A stretch of 64,000 nucleotides of DNA from Williamsia muralis (GCF_002735905.1 NZ_PEBD01000004.1:1116001-1180000); one strand, 5' to 3'. Shown: positions 27,680 through 39,752, counted from the first letter of the stretch. Notes: generated from the sequence alone by a model not told the origin. Translations and numbers: made by a program.

Positions 27680-28351
27680 CTATTCGAACAGGACCAGCCA
27701 CACGGCGATGTAGTGCACGATCGCCGCGATCACCGTGCATGCGTGAAAGAACTCGTGATGTCCGAAGGTGGTCGGCCACGGGTCGGGCCAGCGGGTGGCG
27801 TAGAGGACGCCGCCGATCGTGTAGAACAGGCCACCGACCGCCAGCAGCACCACCACCGCCACCCCGACGGAGTCGATCAGCTCGGGGATGACGGCCACGA
27901 TGGTCCAGCCCAGCAGGATGTAGAGCGGGACCCCCAGCCATCTGGGCGATCCCGGCCAGAGGACCTTGAGGGTGACGCCGGCCAGGGCGCCGGTCCACAC
28001 GACGACGAGGACGGCGACCTGTTCGGGGGGTTCGAGCCCCATCACGCAGAACGGGGTGTAACTGCCCGCGATGAAGATGAAGATCATCGAGTGATCAGCC
28101 CGCTTCATCCAGAGCTTGGCCGTGTCGGAGGTCCAGTCGACGCGATGGTAGGTGGCGCTGACGCCGAACAGACCACAGACGGTCAGGGCGTAGATGCCGC
28201 ACGCCAGTGCTGCCATCGGACCGATCAGCGCCCACGCCACCGCAACCAGGACGAGGCCCGTGACGATGGCGACGAAACCTGCGTACAGGTGGATCCAACC
28301 GCGCATTCGGGGCTTGAGCTCGGCCAGCAGCGCCAGTTCGGAATCGATCAC
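27680..28351 (-). CDS. hemolysin III/PAQR-family membrane protein
   Basis: Membrane protein of 223 residues with seven hydrophobic helices. The family zinc-ligand motifs are present: SATYHRVDW with DHSMIFIFIAGSYTPF, and the C-terminal GHHEFFHACTVIAAIVHY with its histidines. Relatives are called hemolysin III or adiponectin-receptor-like (PAQR); many appear to be membrane hydrolases acting on ceramide- or lipid-like substrates, and haemolysis is not a safe prediction. Start GTG 28351; divergent from the Z-prenyl synthase gene, as with Rv1085c/Rv1086. Confidence 0.88.
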   Translation of the reverse strand: MIDSELALLAELKPRMRGWIHLYAGFVAIVTGLVLVAVAWALIGPMAALACGIYALTVCGLFGVSATYHRVDWTSDTAKLWMKRADHSMIFIFIAGSYTPFCVMGLEPPEQVAVLVVVWTGALAGVTLKVLWPGSPRWLGVPLYILLGWTIVAVIPELIDSVGVAVVVLLAVGGLFYTIGGVLYATRWPDPWPTTFGHHEFFHACTVIAAIVHYIAVWLVLFE

Positions 28352-28409
28352 AACTTACGGTACCGAAGGTTCGGGCTGACCTCCATCGTCGCCGCGTAAG
28401 GTGTAGCGG

Positions 28410-29192
28410 GTGAAGCTCATCCCCGACGCCATGCGCGGACCCATGTACCGGGTCTACGAGCGTCGACTGACTCACTATCTGGATCCGTCGCAGAACCCCA
28501 GGCATATCGCGATCATCTGCGATGGCAACCGGCGATGGGCTCGCGAAGCCGGATTCGAGAACGTCAACCACGGACACCGGGTCGGTGCGCAGAAGATCGC
28601 CGAGGTTCTCCGGTGGTGCAGTGAACTCGGCATCGAGACCGTGACCATCTACCTGCTCTCCACCGAGAACCTGAATCGTGATTCGGCCGAGCTCGGCGAG
28701 CTGCTGCAGATCGTGCCCGACATCGTCGAGGAGATCTCGGCGCCGGGCCAGCCATGGCGGGTGCAGATAGTCGGCGCGCTCGACCAGTTGCCCGACGAGG
28801 TTTCCGCGCGGCTCAAGGCAGCGCAACAACAGTCCTCCGGACGTACGGGACCCAACGTGAACGTCGCTGTCGGCTACGGCGGCCGCCAGGAGATCGTCGA
28901 TTCCGTCCGGTCCCTGCTGGCCGACCGCATCGCGGCGGGCGACTCACCCGATCAGCTCATCGACGCCGTCACGGTGGAGGCCATCGACCAGAACCTCTAC
29001 ACCCGCGGCCAGCCGGACCCTGATCTGGTGATCAGAACATCAGGGGAGCAACGGCTCTCGGGATTCCTCCTGTGGCAGAGCGCGTATTCGGAGATCTGGT
29101 TCACCGACGCCTACTGGCCGGCGTTCCGGCGCGTGGACTTCCTACGCGCACTGCGGGATTACGCCGCCCGCAGCCGACGCTTCGGCAAGTGA
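28410..29192 (+). CDS. (Z)-short-chain prenyl diphosphate synthase
   Basis: Cis-prenyltransferase of 260 residues of the UppS family. CDGNRRWAR carries the catalytic Asp, STENLNR the next conserved segment, and RTSGEQRLSGFLLWQSAYSE the pyrophosphate-binding Arg/Ser region. It is close to Rv1086, the omega,E,Z-farnesyl diphosphate synthase that primes decaprenyl phosphate synthesis for cell-wall lipid carriers; I infer the same short-chain product. GTG 28410 lies 7 nt after a TAAGGT box, suggesting leaderless mRNA. Its last codons are duplicated in tandem in the DNA. Confidence 0.9.
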   Translation: MKLIPDAMRGPMYRVYERRLTHYLDPSQNPRHIAIICDGNRRWAREAGFENVNHGHRVGAQKIAEVLRWCSELGIETVTIYLLSTENLNRDSAELGELLQIVPDIVEEISAPGQPWRVQIVGALDQLPDEVSARLKAAQQQSSGRTGPNVNVAVGYGGRQEIVDSVRSLLADRIAAGDSPDQLIDAVTVEAIDQNLYTRGQPDPDLVIRTSGEQRLSGFLLWQSAYSEIWFTDAYWPAFRRVDFLRALRDYAARSRRFGK

Positions 29193-29218
29193 TCGCAGCC
29201 GACGCTTCGGCAAGTGAT
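29169..29218 (+). repeat. 25-bp perfect tandem duplication at the 3' end of the prenyl synthase gene
   Basis: Two identical 25-bp units, 29169-29193 and 29194-29218, each beginning CGCAGCCGACGC and ending in AAGTGAT. The first contains the stop codon, so the second copy is untranslated. Absence of any mismatch suggests a recent slippage or duplication event. Confidence 0.9.
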
Positions 29219-29240
29219 CTGAGCCAGGTCGGCCTCTGCC

Positions 29241-30173
29241 TCAGATCTTGCGCAAGCGCACGCGGTTGATGGCGTGATCGGCGTCTTTGCGGAGTACAAG
29301 AGTGGCGCGCGGCCGGGTCGGGAGAATGTTCTCCACGAGGTTCGGCCGGTTGATCCCGTTCCAGATGTCCCGCGCTGCAAGGGTGGCCTGTTCGTCGGTC
29401 AGCGACGAGTAGTGGTGGAAATGCGAATGTGGATCGGCGAATGCGGTGGTGCGCATCGCGAGGAAACGATGGATGTACCAGTCCTCGATGTCCTCGATCC
29501 GGGCATCGACGTAGATGGAGAAGTCGAAGAGGTCCGACACCATCAGCCGTGACCCGGTCTGCAGTACGTTCAGCCCCTCGACGATGAGGATGTCGGGTTG
29601 TTGCACATGGTGTTTCGTGTCGCGGACGATGTCGTAGGTGAGGTGGGAGTACACCGGCGCCGAGACATCGGCGGCCCCTGATTTCACCTCGGTGACGAAC
29701 CGGAGCAGAGCGCGGCGGTCGTACGATTCCGGGAAACCCTTGCGGTGCATGATTCCGCGCCGTTCGAGTTCGGCGGTGGGGTAGAGGAATCCGTCCGTGG
29801 TCACCAGGTCGACCTTCGGATGGCTCTCCCACCGCGCCAGCAACGCCTGGAGCACACGCGCGGTGGTCGACTTCCCGACGGCCACACTTCCGGCGACCCC
29901 GATGATGAAGGGCACCTGGCGTTCGGGCTGCCGCTCGCCGAGGAATGTGGCGGTGGCCGCGAACAGCCGTTGCCGGGCGGCGACCTGGAGATGGATCAAT
30001 CGGGACAGCGGCAGGTACACGTCGGCGACCTCGGTGAGGTCGATCTGCTCACCGAGCCCTCGCAGGTCGCGCAATTCACCCTCGGTCAACACCATGGGCA
30101 TCGACTGACGAAGGTCGCGCCATTGCCTGCGGTCGAGTTCGATGTACGGACTCGGCTCGGTCATTCGCGACAT
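29241..30173 (-). CDS. coaA: pantothenate kinase, type I
   Basis: Kinase of 310 residues that phosphorylates pantothenate, the first committed step of coenzyme A synthesis. P-loop [29 protein letters not shown] and [12 protein letters not shown] are all present, as in M. tuberculosis CoaA. ATG 30173 ([12 protein letters not shown]) matches the mycobacterial start; an internal ATG at 30164 is possible. CoA or its thioesters probably feedback-inhibit it, as known for type I enzymes. Convergent with the prenyl synthase gene and divergent from the DUF885 gene. Confidence 0.95.
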   Translation of the reverse strand: MSRMTEPSPYIELDRRQWRDLRQSMPMVLTEGELRDLRGLGEQIDLTEVADVYLPLSRLIHLQVAARQRLFAATATFLGERQPERQVPFIIGVAGSVAVGKSTTARVLQALLARWESHPKVDLVTTDGFLYPTAELERRGIMHRKGFPESYDRRALLRFVTEVKSGAADVSAPVYSHLTYDIVRDTKHHVQQPDILIVEGLNVLQTGSRLMVSDLFDFSIYVDARIEDIEDWYIHRFLAMRTTAFADPHSHFHHYSSLTDEQATLAARDIWNGINRPNLVENILPTRPRATLVLRKDADHAINRVRLRKI

Positions 30174-30270
30174 GTCAACAATCGATCCGTGGGACCCATG
30201 GCATGTCATCAGTCTTGCGAACGCCTGGCAGGCAGGTGACTTCGGGGTGGTTTCGGTACCGTTTGACCCC

Positions 30271-31506
30271 ATGCACACCAATGCTCTCGTCGAGGAGTAT
30301 CTGCGGCTCGGGCTGGCTTTCGATCGCTTCGAACCGGGCTTCGTCGACGCCTTCACCGGCGATCCTGCCCTGCGCCGAGAGGTCGAGAACGCGACGGCCC
30401 CCGATCCTCGGCAACTGGCGCGCCGAGCCGCGACCCTGCGGGCCGAAGTGGGCGGGACCGGCCTGACTCCTCAGCGTGCCCAGTTCCTGACCTCGGCTCT
30501 GCGTGCGCTCGAATGCTCTGCCCGAAAGTTCGCGGGCGACGAGATCACCTTCGTCGACGAGGTGCGCGACTATTTCGACGTCGACATCGAGATGGGCGAC
30601 CCCGAGCACTATCGCCAGGCGCACCTCGATCTGGACGCGCTTCTCCCCGGTGGTGGTGACCTCGCGGATCGTTATGCCGCGCACCGCCGCTCCGAGGAGA
30701 TCCCGGCCGACAAGATCGCCGATGCGGTCTCGGCCTTCAGCAGCGCCTTGCGCGACAAAGTGCGCGGTACCTACACATTGCCGGACACCGAGGTCGTCGA
30801 CTTCGAGGTCGTCGCGGACAAACCGTGGTCTGGTTTCAACTATTACCTGGGCGACTACCGCTCCCGCGTCGCGATCAACGGCGACCTCACGCAGTACATG
30901 TCGTCGCTGCCACATCTGATCGCGCACGAGGCCTATCCGGGACACCACACCGAACATTGCCGCAAAGAGCAGATCCTGGTGGGTGGGGGACAGATCGAGC
31001 AGACGATTTTCCTCGTGAACACGCCCCAATGCCTCATGGCCGAGGGGCTGGCCGACCATGCGCTGGTCGCCGCGGTCGGTCCCGACTGGGGTACGTGGGC
31101 GCAGGAGATCTACGCCGACCTCGGCCTGCGCTTCGACGGCAGGCGTGCCGAGGCGATCGGCAGGGCAACCGGGGGACTGCTCGGTGTTCGCCAGGACGCG
31201 GCTCTCCTGCTGCACGACAGAGGTGCCGACCACGACACCGTTGCGGCGTACCTGCGGCAATGGTTGCTGGCGACAGACGAGCGGGCCAGGCAGATGCTGC
31301 GTTTCCTGTCGTCGCCCCTGTGGCGCGCGTACATCAGCACCTACGTCGAGGGGTACCGGCTGCTGCAGACGTGGCTCGAAGCCGGTGTCGCGCAGGGAGC
31401 CGGCAGTTCGGTTCCTGCCGGTGACCACCTCGCTCGCTTCGGCCGCTTGCTGGACGAACCCCTCACCCCGGCGGCGCTGCGCGCAGAACTCGCTTTCCAG
31501 AGCTGA
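30271..31506 (+). CDS. DUF885-family protein (putative zinc-peptidase-like)
   Basis: Protein of 411 residues. The most conserved stretch is [11 protein letters not shown] (about residue 220) with a later [10 protein letters not shown], the probable His/Glu metal-binding arrangement of the DUF885 family, which resembles gluzincin metallopeptidases. Mostly helical, with no signal peptide, so probably cytosolic. ATG 30271 follows a TACCGT box by 8 nt and no SD, suggesting leaderless mRNA. An upstream in-frame start would overlap coaA antisense and is less likely. The substrate is unknown. Confidence 0.8.
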   Translation: MHTNALVEEYLRLGLAFDRFEPGFVDAFTGDPALRREVENATAPDPRQLARRAATLRAEVGGTGLTPQRAQFLTSALRALECSARKFAGDEITFVDEVRDYFDVDIEMGDPEHYRQAHLDLDALLPGGGDLADRYAAHRRSEEIPADKIADAVSAFSSALRDKVRGTYTLPDTEVVDFEVVADKPWSGFNYYLGDYRSRVAINGDLTQYMSSLPHLIAHEAYPGHHTEHCRKEQILVGGGQIEQTIFLVNTPQCLMAEGLADHALVAAVGPDWGTWAQEIYADLGLRFDGRRAEAIGRATGGLLGVRQDAALLLHDRGADHDTVAAYLRQWLLATDERARQMLRFLSSPLWRAYISTYVEGYRLLQTWLEAGVAQGAGSSVPAGDHLARFGRLLDEPLTPAALRAELAFQS

Positions 31507-31546
31507 TCGGTTCAGGCGCAGTTTTCACGACGTCGGACCCGTCTCC

Positions 31547-31552
31547 TAGACT
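31547..31552 (+). promoter_or_regulatory. -10 box of glyA
   Basis: TAGACT, with TTCACG 17 bp upstream at 31524-31529. It lies 54 bp before ATG 31606, leaving a leader of roughly 45 nt that carries an AAGGAG ribosome binding site. Confidence 0.45.
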
Positions 31553-31605
31553 GGCGGACGAGTACTCACCGCCTCTTACGCTGCTTAGCGCGCTCAAGGA
31601 GAACA

Positions 31606-32904
<1,299 letters not shown>

Positions 32905-32980
32905 GCGTCGACGCCGAGCGCCCGCGGCGCGGACCCGCCGGGCATTTCGCATATCCCGGGTCGGCCTCTAGTCTGTCCGG

Positions 32981-33844
32981 GTGAATGATTTGACCCAGGA
33001 CGAGCTGCTCTACGCCTTGGAAAAGGCGATTCCGGAGATCATGGAAGAGCACCACGCTGCTGCCGAGGCATGGAACCCGCATGACTGGGTGCCGTGGGAC
33101 GACGGCCGCAACTTCGCCTTCCTGGGCGGCGTCGATTTCGACCCCGATCAGCCGGCACCACTGCCTGCCGATGCCGCAGCCGCAGTGCTCGCGCTGCTGC
33201 TGACCAAGGACAACATGCCGTCCTACCACCGGTTGATGGCACAGAAAGCATCGATCTTCGGTGCCTGGCAGCAGGTCATCGGTTCGTGGACGGCTGAGGA
33301 CAACCGCCACTCGATCGCGTTGCGCGACTACCTGGTGGTCTCGCGACTGGTCGATCCCGAGGTCGCCGAGAATCTTCGGCTGCATCACATCACCAAGGGC
33401 AAACTCCAGAGTCCGGTCTCGCTGACCGACTACCAGATCCTCGACGTGATGGCGTTGCTCGCCGTGCACGAGCTGCAGTGCGTGGCCTTCGAAGAGAAGC
33501 TGCTCGCCGATTCGGACAACGAGGTGCTCACCGCCATCGTCAGCCGCATCCTCCACGACGACCGCGTTCAGGCCAAGACGTTCACCAACTTCTTGAACGC
33601 CGGCGTGGACGCCAACATCTCCGAGTTGGTCACCGCCGTCGACAAGGCGGTCTCCGAGATGGAACTGATCGGTGCCGACGTGGACAACTTCGGTGATCTC
33701 GACCTCATCGCGAAGTACAACGCGGATGCATCGACTTATGTCGCGTCGACATTGGTCGCTGACCTCAAGCTGCAGAGCCTCGGCGGGCTGAGCGACAAAG
33801 ACGAGGCCGCACGGCAACGGATCCTGGCGGCCGCGGGCCTGTAG
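32981..33844 (+). CDS. DesA2-like acyl-ACP desaturase homologue lacking diiron ligands
   Basis: Protein of 287 residues of the stearoyl-ACP desaturase fold. FAFLGG near residue 47, a TKDN helix, IALRDYLVV and the VHELQ helix align with mycobacterial DesA2. The iron ligands do not survive. By eye, the first-helix Glu is Leu70, the EExxH motif reads D107-N-R-H110, and the second ExxH (DEVRH) reads DDRVQ (D194, Q197); only E164 and H110 persist. A functional diiron desaturase is therefore doubtful. It may bind acyl-ACP or partner another desaturase. GTG 32981 follows a TAGTCT box by 6 nt (leaderless). Confidence 0.82.
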   Translation: MNDLTQDELLYALEKAIPEIMEEHHAAAEAWNPHDWVPWDDGRNFAFLGGVDFDPDQPAPLPADAAAAVLALLLTKDNMPSYHRLMAQKASIFGAWQQVIGSWTAEDNRHSIALRDYLVVSRLVDPEVAENLRLHHITKGKLQSPVSLTDYQILDVMALLAVHELQCVAFEEKLLADSDNEVLTAIVSRILHDDRVQAKTFTNFLNAGVDANISELVTAVDKAVSEMELIGADVDNFGDLDLIAKYNADASTYVASTLVADLKLQSLGGLSDKDEAARQRILAAAGL

Positions 33845-34202
33845 TCAACCGGTCTTGGCGCGAAAGCCCAAGAACAACGATCTGGTTCAATGGCCGCCGT
33901 CTCTCGCCACTGCGGCAGCCGGATCGTGGCCGTGGCCTTTGCGCGCTCCTGGCAGCCCGGATTAACTCGGTGAAAGCCCGGTCTTTGTCGGTGATCGAGG
34001 GTGTCACGGTCATCGCTGTCCGCACGGCAACGCCCTAATCCGGGCAAGGAACAGCCTGCTGTCACCCCTTGGACAGTTAACCGATTATTCACGGACACGC
34101 GTGGTTTCCGACGAGCCGACACGCCGCACTCGGCGTACTTTGACGAGTGACGGGCCGCGGGGAAGTGGTTCGTCCGGGAGGTTCGATCGTTGACTTGCTT
34201 GC
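33845..34202 (+). ncRNA. intergenic region with candidate structured RNA
   Basis: The 358-bp spacer has no convincing gene. GCCCGGATTA (33955-33964) is perfectly complementary to TAATCCGGGC (34036-34045). Inside, CGGTGATC (33989-33996) pairs with GGTCATCG (34008-34015) allowing two G-U pairs. A long closing stem with an internal hairpin is the usual outline of a riboswitch-like or regulatory RNA, here between the desA2-like gene and phoH2. I recognise no known class and see no terminator T-run. Confidence 0.4.
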
Positions 34203-34325
34203 GTGAGTGCGAGGGGACCGGCCCCGGTCCTTGTGGACGTGGCAACCCTGCCACTTCTGCCAGAACCGACCGGTCCAGCAACACCAGTCGAAGTGGTGCC
34301 ACTTCGTCTTAGGAGCCCTTCGTGA
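34203..34325 (+). CDS. small protein overlapping phoH2 (possible PhoAT-type antitoxin)
   Basis: Frame of 40 residues starting GTG 34203 ([20 protein letters not shown]) and ending in a TGA that overlaps the phoH2 GTG as GTGA, the arrangement of translationally coupled genes. Mycobacterial phoH2 is preceded by the antitoxin gene phoAT, so position suggests the same role. The peptide is Pro/Val/Leu-rich and hydrophobic, with no SD at useful distance, so expression is uncertain. Confidence 0.4.
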   Translation: MSARGPAPVLVDVATLPLLPEPTGPATPVEVVPLRLRSPS

Positions 34326-35629
34326 CCACACGCGATGCTCGTACCTATGTCCTCGACACCTCGGTGTTGCTGTCCGACCCTTGGGCGGTAACACGATTCG
34401 CCGAACACCACGTGATCTTGCCGCTGGTGGTCATCGGTGAACTCGAGGGCAAACGCCATCATCATGAACTGGGCTGGTTCGCCCGTGAGGCGTTGCGGAT
34501 GCTCGACGACCTCCGCCTCGAGCACGGCCGGCTCGATCAGCAGATCCCGATCGGGGATCTCGGTGGCACCGTCCAGGTAGAGCTCAACCACACCGATCCG
34601 GCAGTCCTGCCGGCGGGCTTCCGCACCGACACCAATGATTCGCGAATTCTGGCTTGCGCGTTGAATCTTCGCGCCGAGGGCAAGGATGTGACGCTGGTGT
34701 CCAAGGACACCCCGTTGCGGATCAAGGCCGGAGCGGTGGGTCTGGCTGCCGACGAGTATCACGCTCAGGACGTGGTGACGTCCGGTTGGTCGGGTATGAC
34801 CGAACTGGACGTCGATTCTTCGGTGATCGACACGTTGTTCGCCGACGGCGTCGTGGATATCGATTCAGCCCGAGATCTGCCCTGCCACACCGGAATCCGG
34901 TTGCTGGGAACGAATTCGAGCGCCCTCGGTCGGGTCAACCCGCAGAAGCAGGTGCAGTTGGTCCGGGGGGAACGTGAGGTGTTCGGGCTGCGTGGTCGCA
35001 GTGCGGAGCAGCGTGTTGCCCTCGATCTGTTGCTCGACGACAGCGTGGGCATCGTGTCGATGGGCGGCAAGGCCGGCACCGGCAAGTCTGCTCTCGCCCT
35101 GTGCGCAGGTCTCGAAGCGGTGCTCGAGCGGCGAACCCAACGCAAGGTGGTCGTCTTTCGTCCTCTGTATGCCGTTGGTGGACAAAACCTCGGTTACCTT
35201 CCGGGCAGTGAGTCCGAGAAGATGGGGCCCTGGGCGCAGGCCGTGTTCGACACCCTGGAAGGTCTCGCGTCCACGGAGGTGATCGAGGAGGTCCTCAGTC
35301 GTGGCATGCTGGAAGTCCTTCCCCTGACCCACATTCGGGGCCGTTCACTGCACGACTCCTTTGTGATCGTCGACGAGGCGCAATCGCTGGAGCGCAATGT
35401 CCTGCTGACGGTGTTGTCGCGCTTGGGATCTGGTTCGCGTGTGGTGCTCACCCATGATGTGGCCCAGCGCGACAATCTCCGTGTCGGCCGGCACGACGGT
35501 GTCGCTGCCGTGATCGAAAAGCTCAAGGGACACCCGCTTTTCGCGCATGTGACGTTGACGCGTAGCGAGCGGTCGCCGATTGCGGCCCTCGTGACGGAGA
35601 TGCTGGAGGAGTTCGCGCCGGGAGCGTAG
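34322..35629 (+). CDS. phoH2: PhoH2: PIN-domain ribonuclease fused to PhoH ATPase
   Basis: Protein of 435 residues. The N-terminal PIN domain (about 1-140) has the acidic nuclease residues in [12 protein letters not shown] and [11 protein letters not shown]. The C-terminal PhoH helicase-like ATPase has Walker [12 protein letters not shown] (K255) and Walker [14 protein letters not shown]. Mycobacterial PhoH2 is an ATP-dependent RNA unwinding and cleaving toxin controlled by PhoAT. GTG 34322 is preceded by AGGAG at 6 nt and overlaps a small upstream frame by 4 nt. It converges on the kinase gene. Confidence 0.93.
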   Translation: MTTRDARTYVLDTSVLLSDPWAVTRFAEHHVILPLVVIGELEGKRHHHELGWFAREALRMLDDLRLEHGRLDQQIPIGDLGGTVQVELNHTDPAVLPAGFRTDTNDSRILACALNLRAEGKDVTLVSKDTPLRIKAGAVGLAADEYHAQDVVTSGWSGMTELDVDSSVIDTLFADGVVDIDSARDLPCHTGIRLLGTNSSALGRVNPQKQVQLVRGEREVFGLRGRSAEQRVALDLLLDDSVGIVSMGGKAGTGKSALALCAGLEAVLERRTQRKVVVFRPLYAVGGQNLGYLPGSESEKMGPWAQAVFDTLEGLASTEVIEEVLSRGMLEVLPLTHIRGRSLHDSFVIVDEAQSLERNVLLTVLSRLGSGSRVVLTHDVAQRDNLRVGRHDGVAAVIEKLKGHPLFAHVTLTRSERSPIAALVTEMLEEFAPGA

Positions 35630-35678
35630 CGAGCGGGCGAAATGGACTCGGCGCGCCGGGAGCGTAGCGAGCGGGCGA
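35615..35678 (+). repeat. 26-bp direct repeat at the phoH2 3' end
   Basis: Two identical 26-bp copies at 35615-35640 and 35653-35678, built around GGGAGCGTAGCGAGCGGGCG and separated by 12 bp. The first copy includes the phoH2 stop codon. A related GCTCGCT/AGCGAGC pattern occurs after metB, suggesting a dispersed intergenic element. Confidence 0.8.
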
Positions 35679-35683
35679 GGTGC

Positions 35684-35710
35684 GGCAGATCGCATGTGAT
35701 GCGGTCTGCC
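35684..35710. terminator. hairpin between phoH2 and the kinase gene
   Basis: GGCAGATCGCAT-GTG-ATGCGGTCTGCC, a 12-bp stem with one G-U pair, located between convergent genes. Probable bidirectional terminator without a strong T-run. Confidence 0.6.
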
Positions 35711-35741
35711 ACACCTTTCTCGTAGTGCCCGGCGGTGGGTG

Positions 35742-37346
35742 TCAGCAGTTGTCGGGCGAGATGGGGATGTCGGGGTCGCTGGTGGTGTCGAGCACTTTGC
35801 CGTAGCGCTCCGGGTAGGCGGGGAGCGCGGCGCAGACTGCCGATCGTCCTTGTCCGACAACCACATAGGCGGCATAGATCAGGTTTCCGCTGTCGTCGCG
35901 TGGTCGCAGTGACGGGCACGACTGGTCGGTGCGTAGGTATCGCGCGCCGGGGTAATTGTCCAGGGCGGCGGCCATGTCGCTGCGGTATCCGGCTGGATCG
36001 GTGGAGTTGGCGACCACGATGATGCCGGTTCCGTCGCATGCGGGAGTGCTGATCGGTGTCGCCAGTCCGAGGTCGGCAGCGTTGGGTACCTGCTGAACCG
36101 AGGGCGTCGAGGTGGTGGCCTGCACCCGCTGCGACTGTTCGGCCTGCTGTGGGGGAAGTGGTGCCGGTCCCAGGGCGGACTGAGTGATGGTGGTGACACG
36201 CGTTTGAGGTCCGGGGTTCTGCTCGCCGGCAGCGGCGGGTCCGTCGTCCGACTTCGGCCAGAGGACTGTTGCCGCCACCGCGGAGACCGCGATGACGAGG
36301 ACGGCGAGCAACCCGAGGATCAATGGCGTGTGAGACCGGCCGGCCGAGGGTGACGGCGGGTGTGGTGGTCCCGCGGGTCCCGGGTACCCGGGGCGCTGCA
36401 TCACGGTCGGCGCCGTCGCGGCGGACGAGATGTGGTCCGGCGGTGGGGTGGTGGTGCCGTATGGGTTCGTCGGCGGTACGGAGGGCAGTCCGAGCAGGGT
36501 GGGGGCGTGCTGCGCGTCGTGTTGGGTGTGCGCGGCGGGGGGCGGGGATCCGGGCGTCGGTGGAAGATCCATGGCGGCGCTCAGTTCGCGAGCGAACTCG
36601 CCGCACGAGTTGTAGCGGTCGCCGGGTTCGGTGGCCAGAGCGCGATCGAGAACGGGACGGATGGTAGGAGGGATCTCGCGACCGGCGCCAGGAGGCGCAC
36701 CGGTCAGCAGCGCGAACACAGTGCACCCGAGAGCGAACACATCGGCTCGGGCATCGACGGGCAGGCCGCGGAGCTGTTCGGGCGCGGCGTAGGCCATCGT
36801 GCCCACCACAGCGCCTGTCGAGGTGAGGCCGGCGACGTCCGAGGCCGGGCGCGCGATGCCGAAATCCATGAGCAGTACGCGGTGCGGGATGGATTCGGTG
36901 AGCATGATGTTGCCGGGTTTGACGTCTCGGTGCAGGAGCCCCTGTCCGTGCGCGTAGTCGAGTGCGGCGGCCACCTCGGTGGCTATCTGGACCACCAACG
37001 CGGGCTTCACGCCGCGCGGGTAGATGGCCAGCAATTCTGCGGCGTCCGTCCCTGGCACGAAGTCCATGCTGATCCACAGGTTGCCCTGGAACTCTCCGCG
37101 GTCGTGGACGGTCACGATGCCGGGATGCCAGAGTTGGGCCGACAGATCGGCTTCGCGGATGAAGCGACGGCGAAACTCTTCGTCGGAGGCGGTACTCGAC
37201 CCGGGGAGGGACGCCGGGAGAACTTTGAGGGCGTCCGACCGCGGGAGGCGCGGGTGCTTGGCGAGGTAGACCTCGCCCATTCCACCCGCACCGAGCTGAC
37301 GTTCGATGGTGTAGCCGGCAAAGACGCTGCCCGATGCGAGCGGCAT
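35742..37346 (-). CDS. membrane-anchored serine/threonine protein kinase
   Basis: Kinase of 534 residues of the PknB class. The glycine loop is [13 protein letters not shown]-binding K41, catalytic HRDVKPGN (D141) and DFG D161; AYAAPE ends the activation loop. A Pro-rich linker (265-340) leads to one membrane helix (341-363). The external domain (364-534) contains four cysteines (TPACDG, QSCPSL, AVCAAL and the terminal NC), likely two disulfides, and no PASTA repeats. It is therefore an environmental sensor kinase rather than the cell-division PknB. ATG 37346 follows GGGGG. Divergent from the L,D-transpeptidase gene, possibly a substrate-related neighbour. Confidence 0.93.
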   Translation of the reverse strand: MPLASGSVFAGYTIERQLGAGGMGEVYLAKHPRLPRSDALKVLPASLPGSSTASDEEFRRRFIREADLSAQLWHPGIVTVHDRGEFQGNLWISMDFVPGTDAAELLAIYPRGVKPALVVQIATEVAAALDYAHGQGLLHRDVKPGNIMLTESIPHRVLLMDFGIARPASDVAGLTSTGAVVGTMAYAAPEQLRGLPVDARADVFALGCTVFALLTGAPPGAGREIPPTIRPVLDRALATEPGDRYNSCGEFARELSAAMDLPPTPGSPPPAAHTQHDAQHAPTLLGLPSVPPTNPYGTTTPPPDHISSAATAPTVMQRPGYPGPAGPPHPPSPSAGRSHTPLILGLLAVLVIAVSAVAATVLWPKSDDGPAAAGEQNPGPQTRVTTITQSALGPAPLPPQQAEQSQRVQATTSTPSVQQVPNAADLGLATPISTPACDGTGIIVVANSTDPAGYRSDMAAALDNYPGARYLRTDQSCPSLRPRDDSGNLIYAAYVVVGQGRSAVCAALPAYPERYGKVLDTTSDPDIPISPDNC

Positions 37347-37492
37347 GAAAACCCCCGATTTTCTCCTGTGGCGACCGGCATCGAAGCACTTTCCCCTCGT
37401 GTACACGGTCGGCAGTGATCAGATTAGTGCAACCTTGTGATCGCTCTGAGACGCACTACGAAGCACCGTCCTGGCATACTCACGTGGTGCTG

Positions 37493-38167
37493 ATGTTGTC
37501 TGTGAGGCGTATGTGGTCAGTGTTGTCACTGCTCGCCGCCATATGTGTCGCAACCGCGATGGTTGCTCCCACCCCTGCCGGTGCTGTCGAGGTGGTGACC
37601 CCGCCGGCGTTCCCGACCTCGACCCAGATGATCACGGTGAGTTCGGCGACAGTAACCGACACGACCGCGACCCTGACGGCCTGGGAGCGCGACGATGCAG
37701 GCACCTGGACCGCGGTCATCGGACCAACCGAGGCTCATCTCGGTGCGGAGGGGATCGGCATTCCCCGCGACAACGTCTGGCGGACGCCGATGGGCGTGTT
37801 CGCGCTCGACCAAGCCTTCGGCAACCAGCCGAACCCCGGAACCGCGATGCCTTATTTCCAGGCGGACGACCAGGATTGGTGGGACGCCCTGCCGGGGTCG
37901 CCGACGTACAACACCCATGTGCGGGCACCACAGAGCCCGGGTGGCGACAGTGAGCACATCCTGTCCACCGGTGAGATCTACGACTACGTCGTGAACATCG
38001 CGCACAACCCGCAGCGGGTACAGGGCTACGCGTCCGGCATCTTCCTGCACGTCACCAACTACGAGCCGACCTGGGGCTGTGTCGCCATCGATCGCGACAT
38101 CATGCGACAGATCGTGCAATGGCTCGACCCGGCCCGTCAGCCCGTGATCAACATCGGGCTCGCCTGA
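37493..38167 (+). CDS. secreted L,D-transpeptidase-like (YkuD) protein
   Basis: Protein of 224 residues. A signal peptide (MWSVLSLLAAICVATAMVA ending near AGA) precedes a YkuD domain. The catalytic part is GIFLHVTNYEPTWGCVAID, with the H-x18-GC spacing of the family and nucleophilic Cys. Such enzymes form or exchange 3-3 peptidoglycan crosslinks; this subgroup is short and lacks Ig-like or LysM domains, so other cell-envelope substrates are possible. ATG 37493 is chosen because it gives a compact signal peptide; GTG 37484 is an alternative. Confidence 0.82.
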   Translation: MLSVRRMWSVLSLLAAICVATAMVAPTPAGAVEVVTPPAFPTSTQMITVSSATVTDTTATLTAWERDDAGTWTAVIGPTEAHLGAEGIGIPRDNVWRTPMGVFALDQAFGNQPNPGTAMPYFQADDQDWWDALPGSPTYNTHVRAPQSPGGDSEHILSTGEIYDYVVNIAHNPQRVQGYASGIFLHVTNYEPTWGCVAIDRDIMRQIVQWLDPARQPVINIGLA

Positions 38168-38183
38168 CCCACATACACAAAAG

Positions 38184-38234
38184 TGTGCCCTTTTGGCGAG
38201 GATAACCCCAGGTGGGGCTCGCCAAAAGGGCACA
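38184..38234. terminator. strong bidirectional terminator
   Basis: TGTGCCCTTTTGGCGAG is perfectly complementary to CTCGCCAAAAGGGCACA (17 bp), with an inner CCCC-AGGT-GGGG stem and a GATAA bulge. AAAA on the left and TTTT on the right serve the two convergent genes. Confidence 0.88.
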
Positions 38235-38252
38235 TTTTCGGGATTGGGGTGG

Positions 38253-39662
<1,410 letters not shown>

Positions 39663-39687
39663 GCCTCGATACTTTGCCACCCGTGGT

Positions 39688-39710
39688 GAGGGTGCCCGAA
39701 GGGCACCCTC
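39688..39710. terminator. hairpin between glpX and fumC
   Basis: GAGGGTGCCC-GAA-GGGCACCCTC, a perfect 10-bp stem with a 3-nt loop. No T-run follows on the minus strand, so it may attenuate or stabilise rather than fully terminate glpX transcripts. Confidence 0.55.
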
Positions 39711-39752
39711 ACTGTGCTGCGGCTCCGCAGAGCGGAGCGCCGCTCGGCGGGA

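Noticed and set aside
30142-30270. Upstream start for the DUF885 protein
   Set aside because: It would overlap the coaA start antisense and add residues without family character. A leaderless-type -10 box is positioned for ATG 30271.
33965-33980. GGTGAAAGCCCGG resembling part of a cobalamin riboswitch
   Set aside because: The conserved B12-box and GCCACTG context are not in the required order, and the downstream gene phoH2 has no link to cobalamin.
34207-34440. 77-residue frame overlapping the start of phoH2
   Set aside because: It runs more than 100 bp into phoH2 in another frame and has no SD. The shorter frame with a GTGA overlap is the more natural upstream partner.
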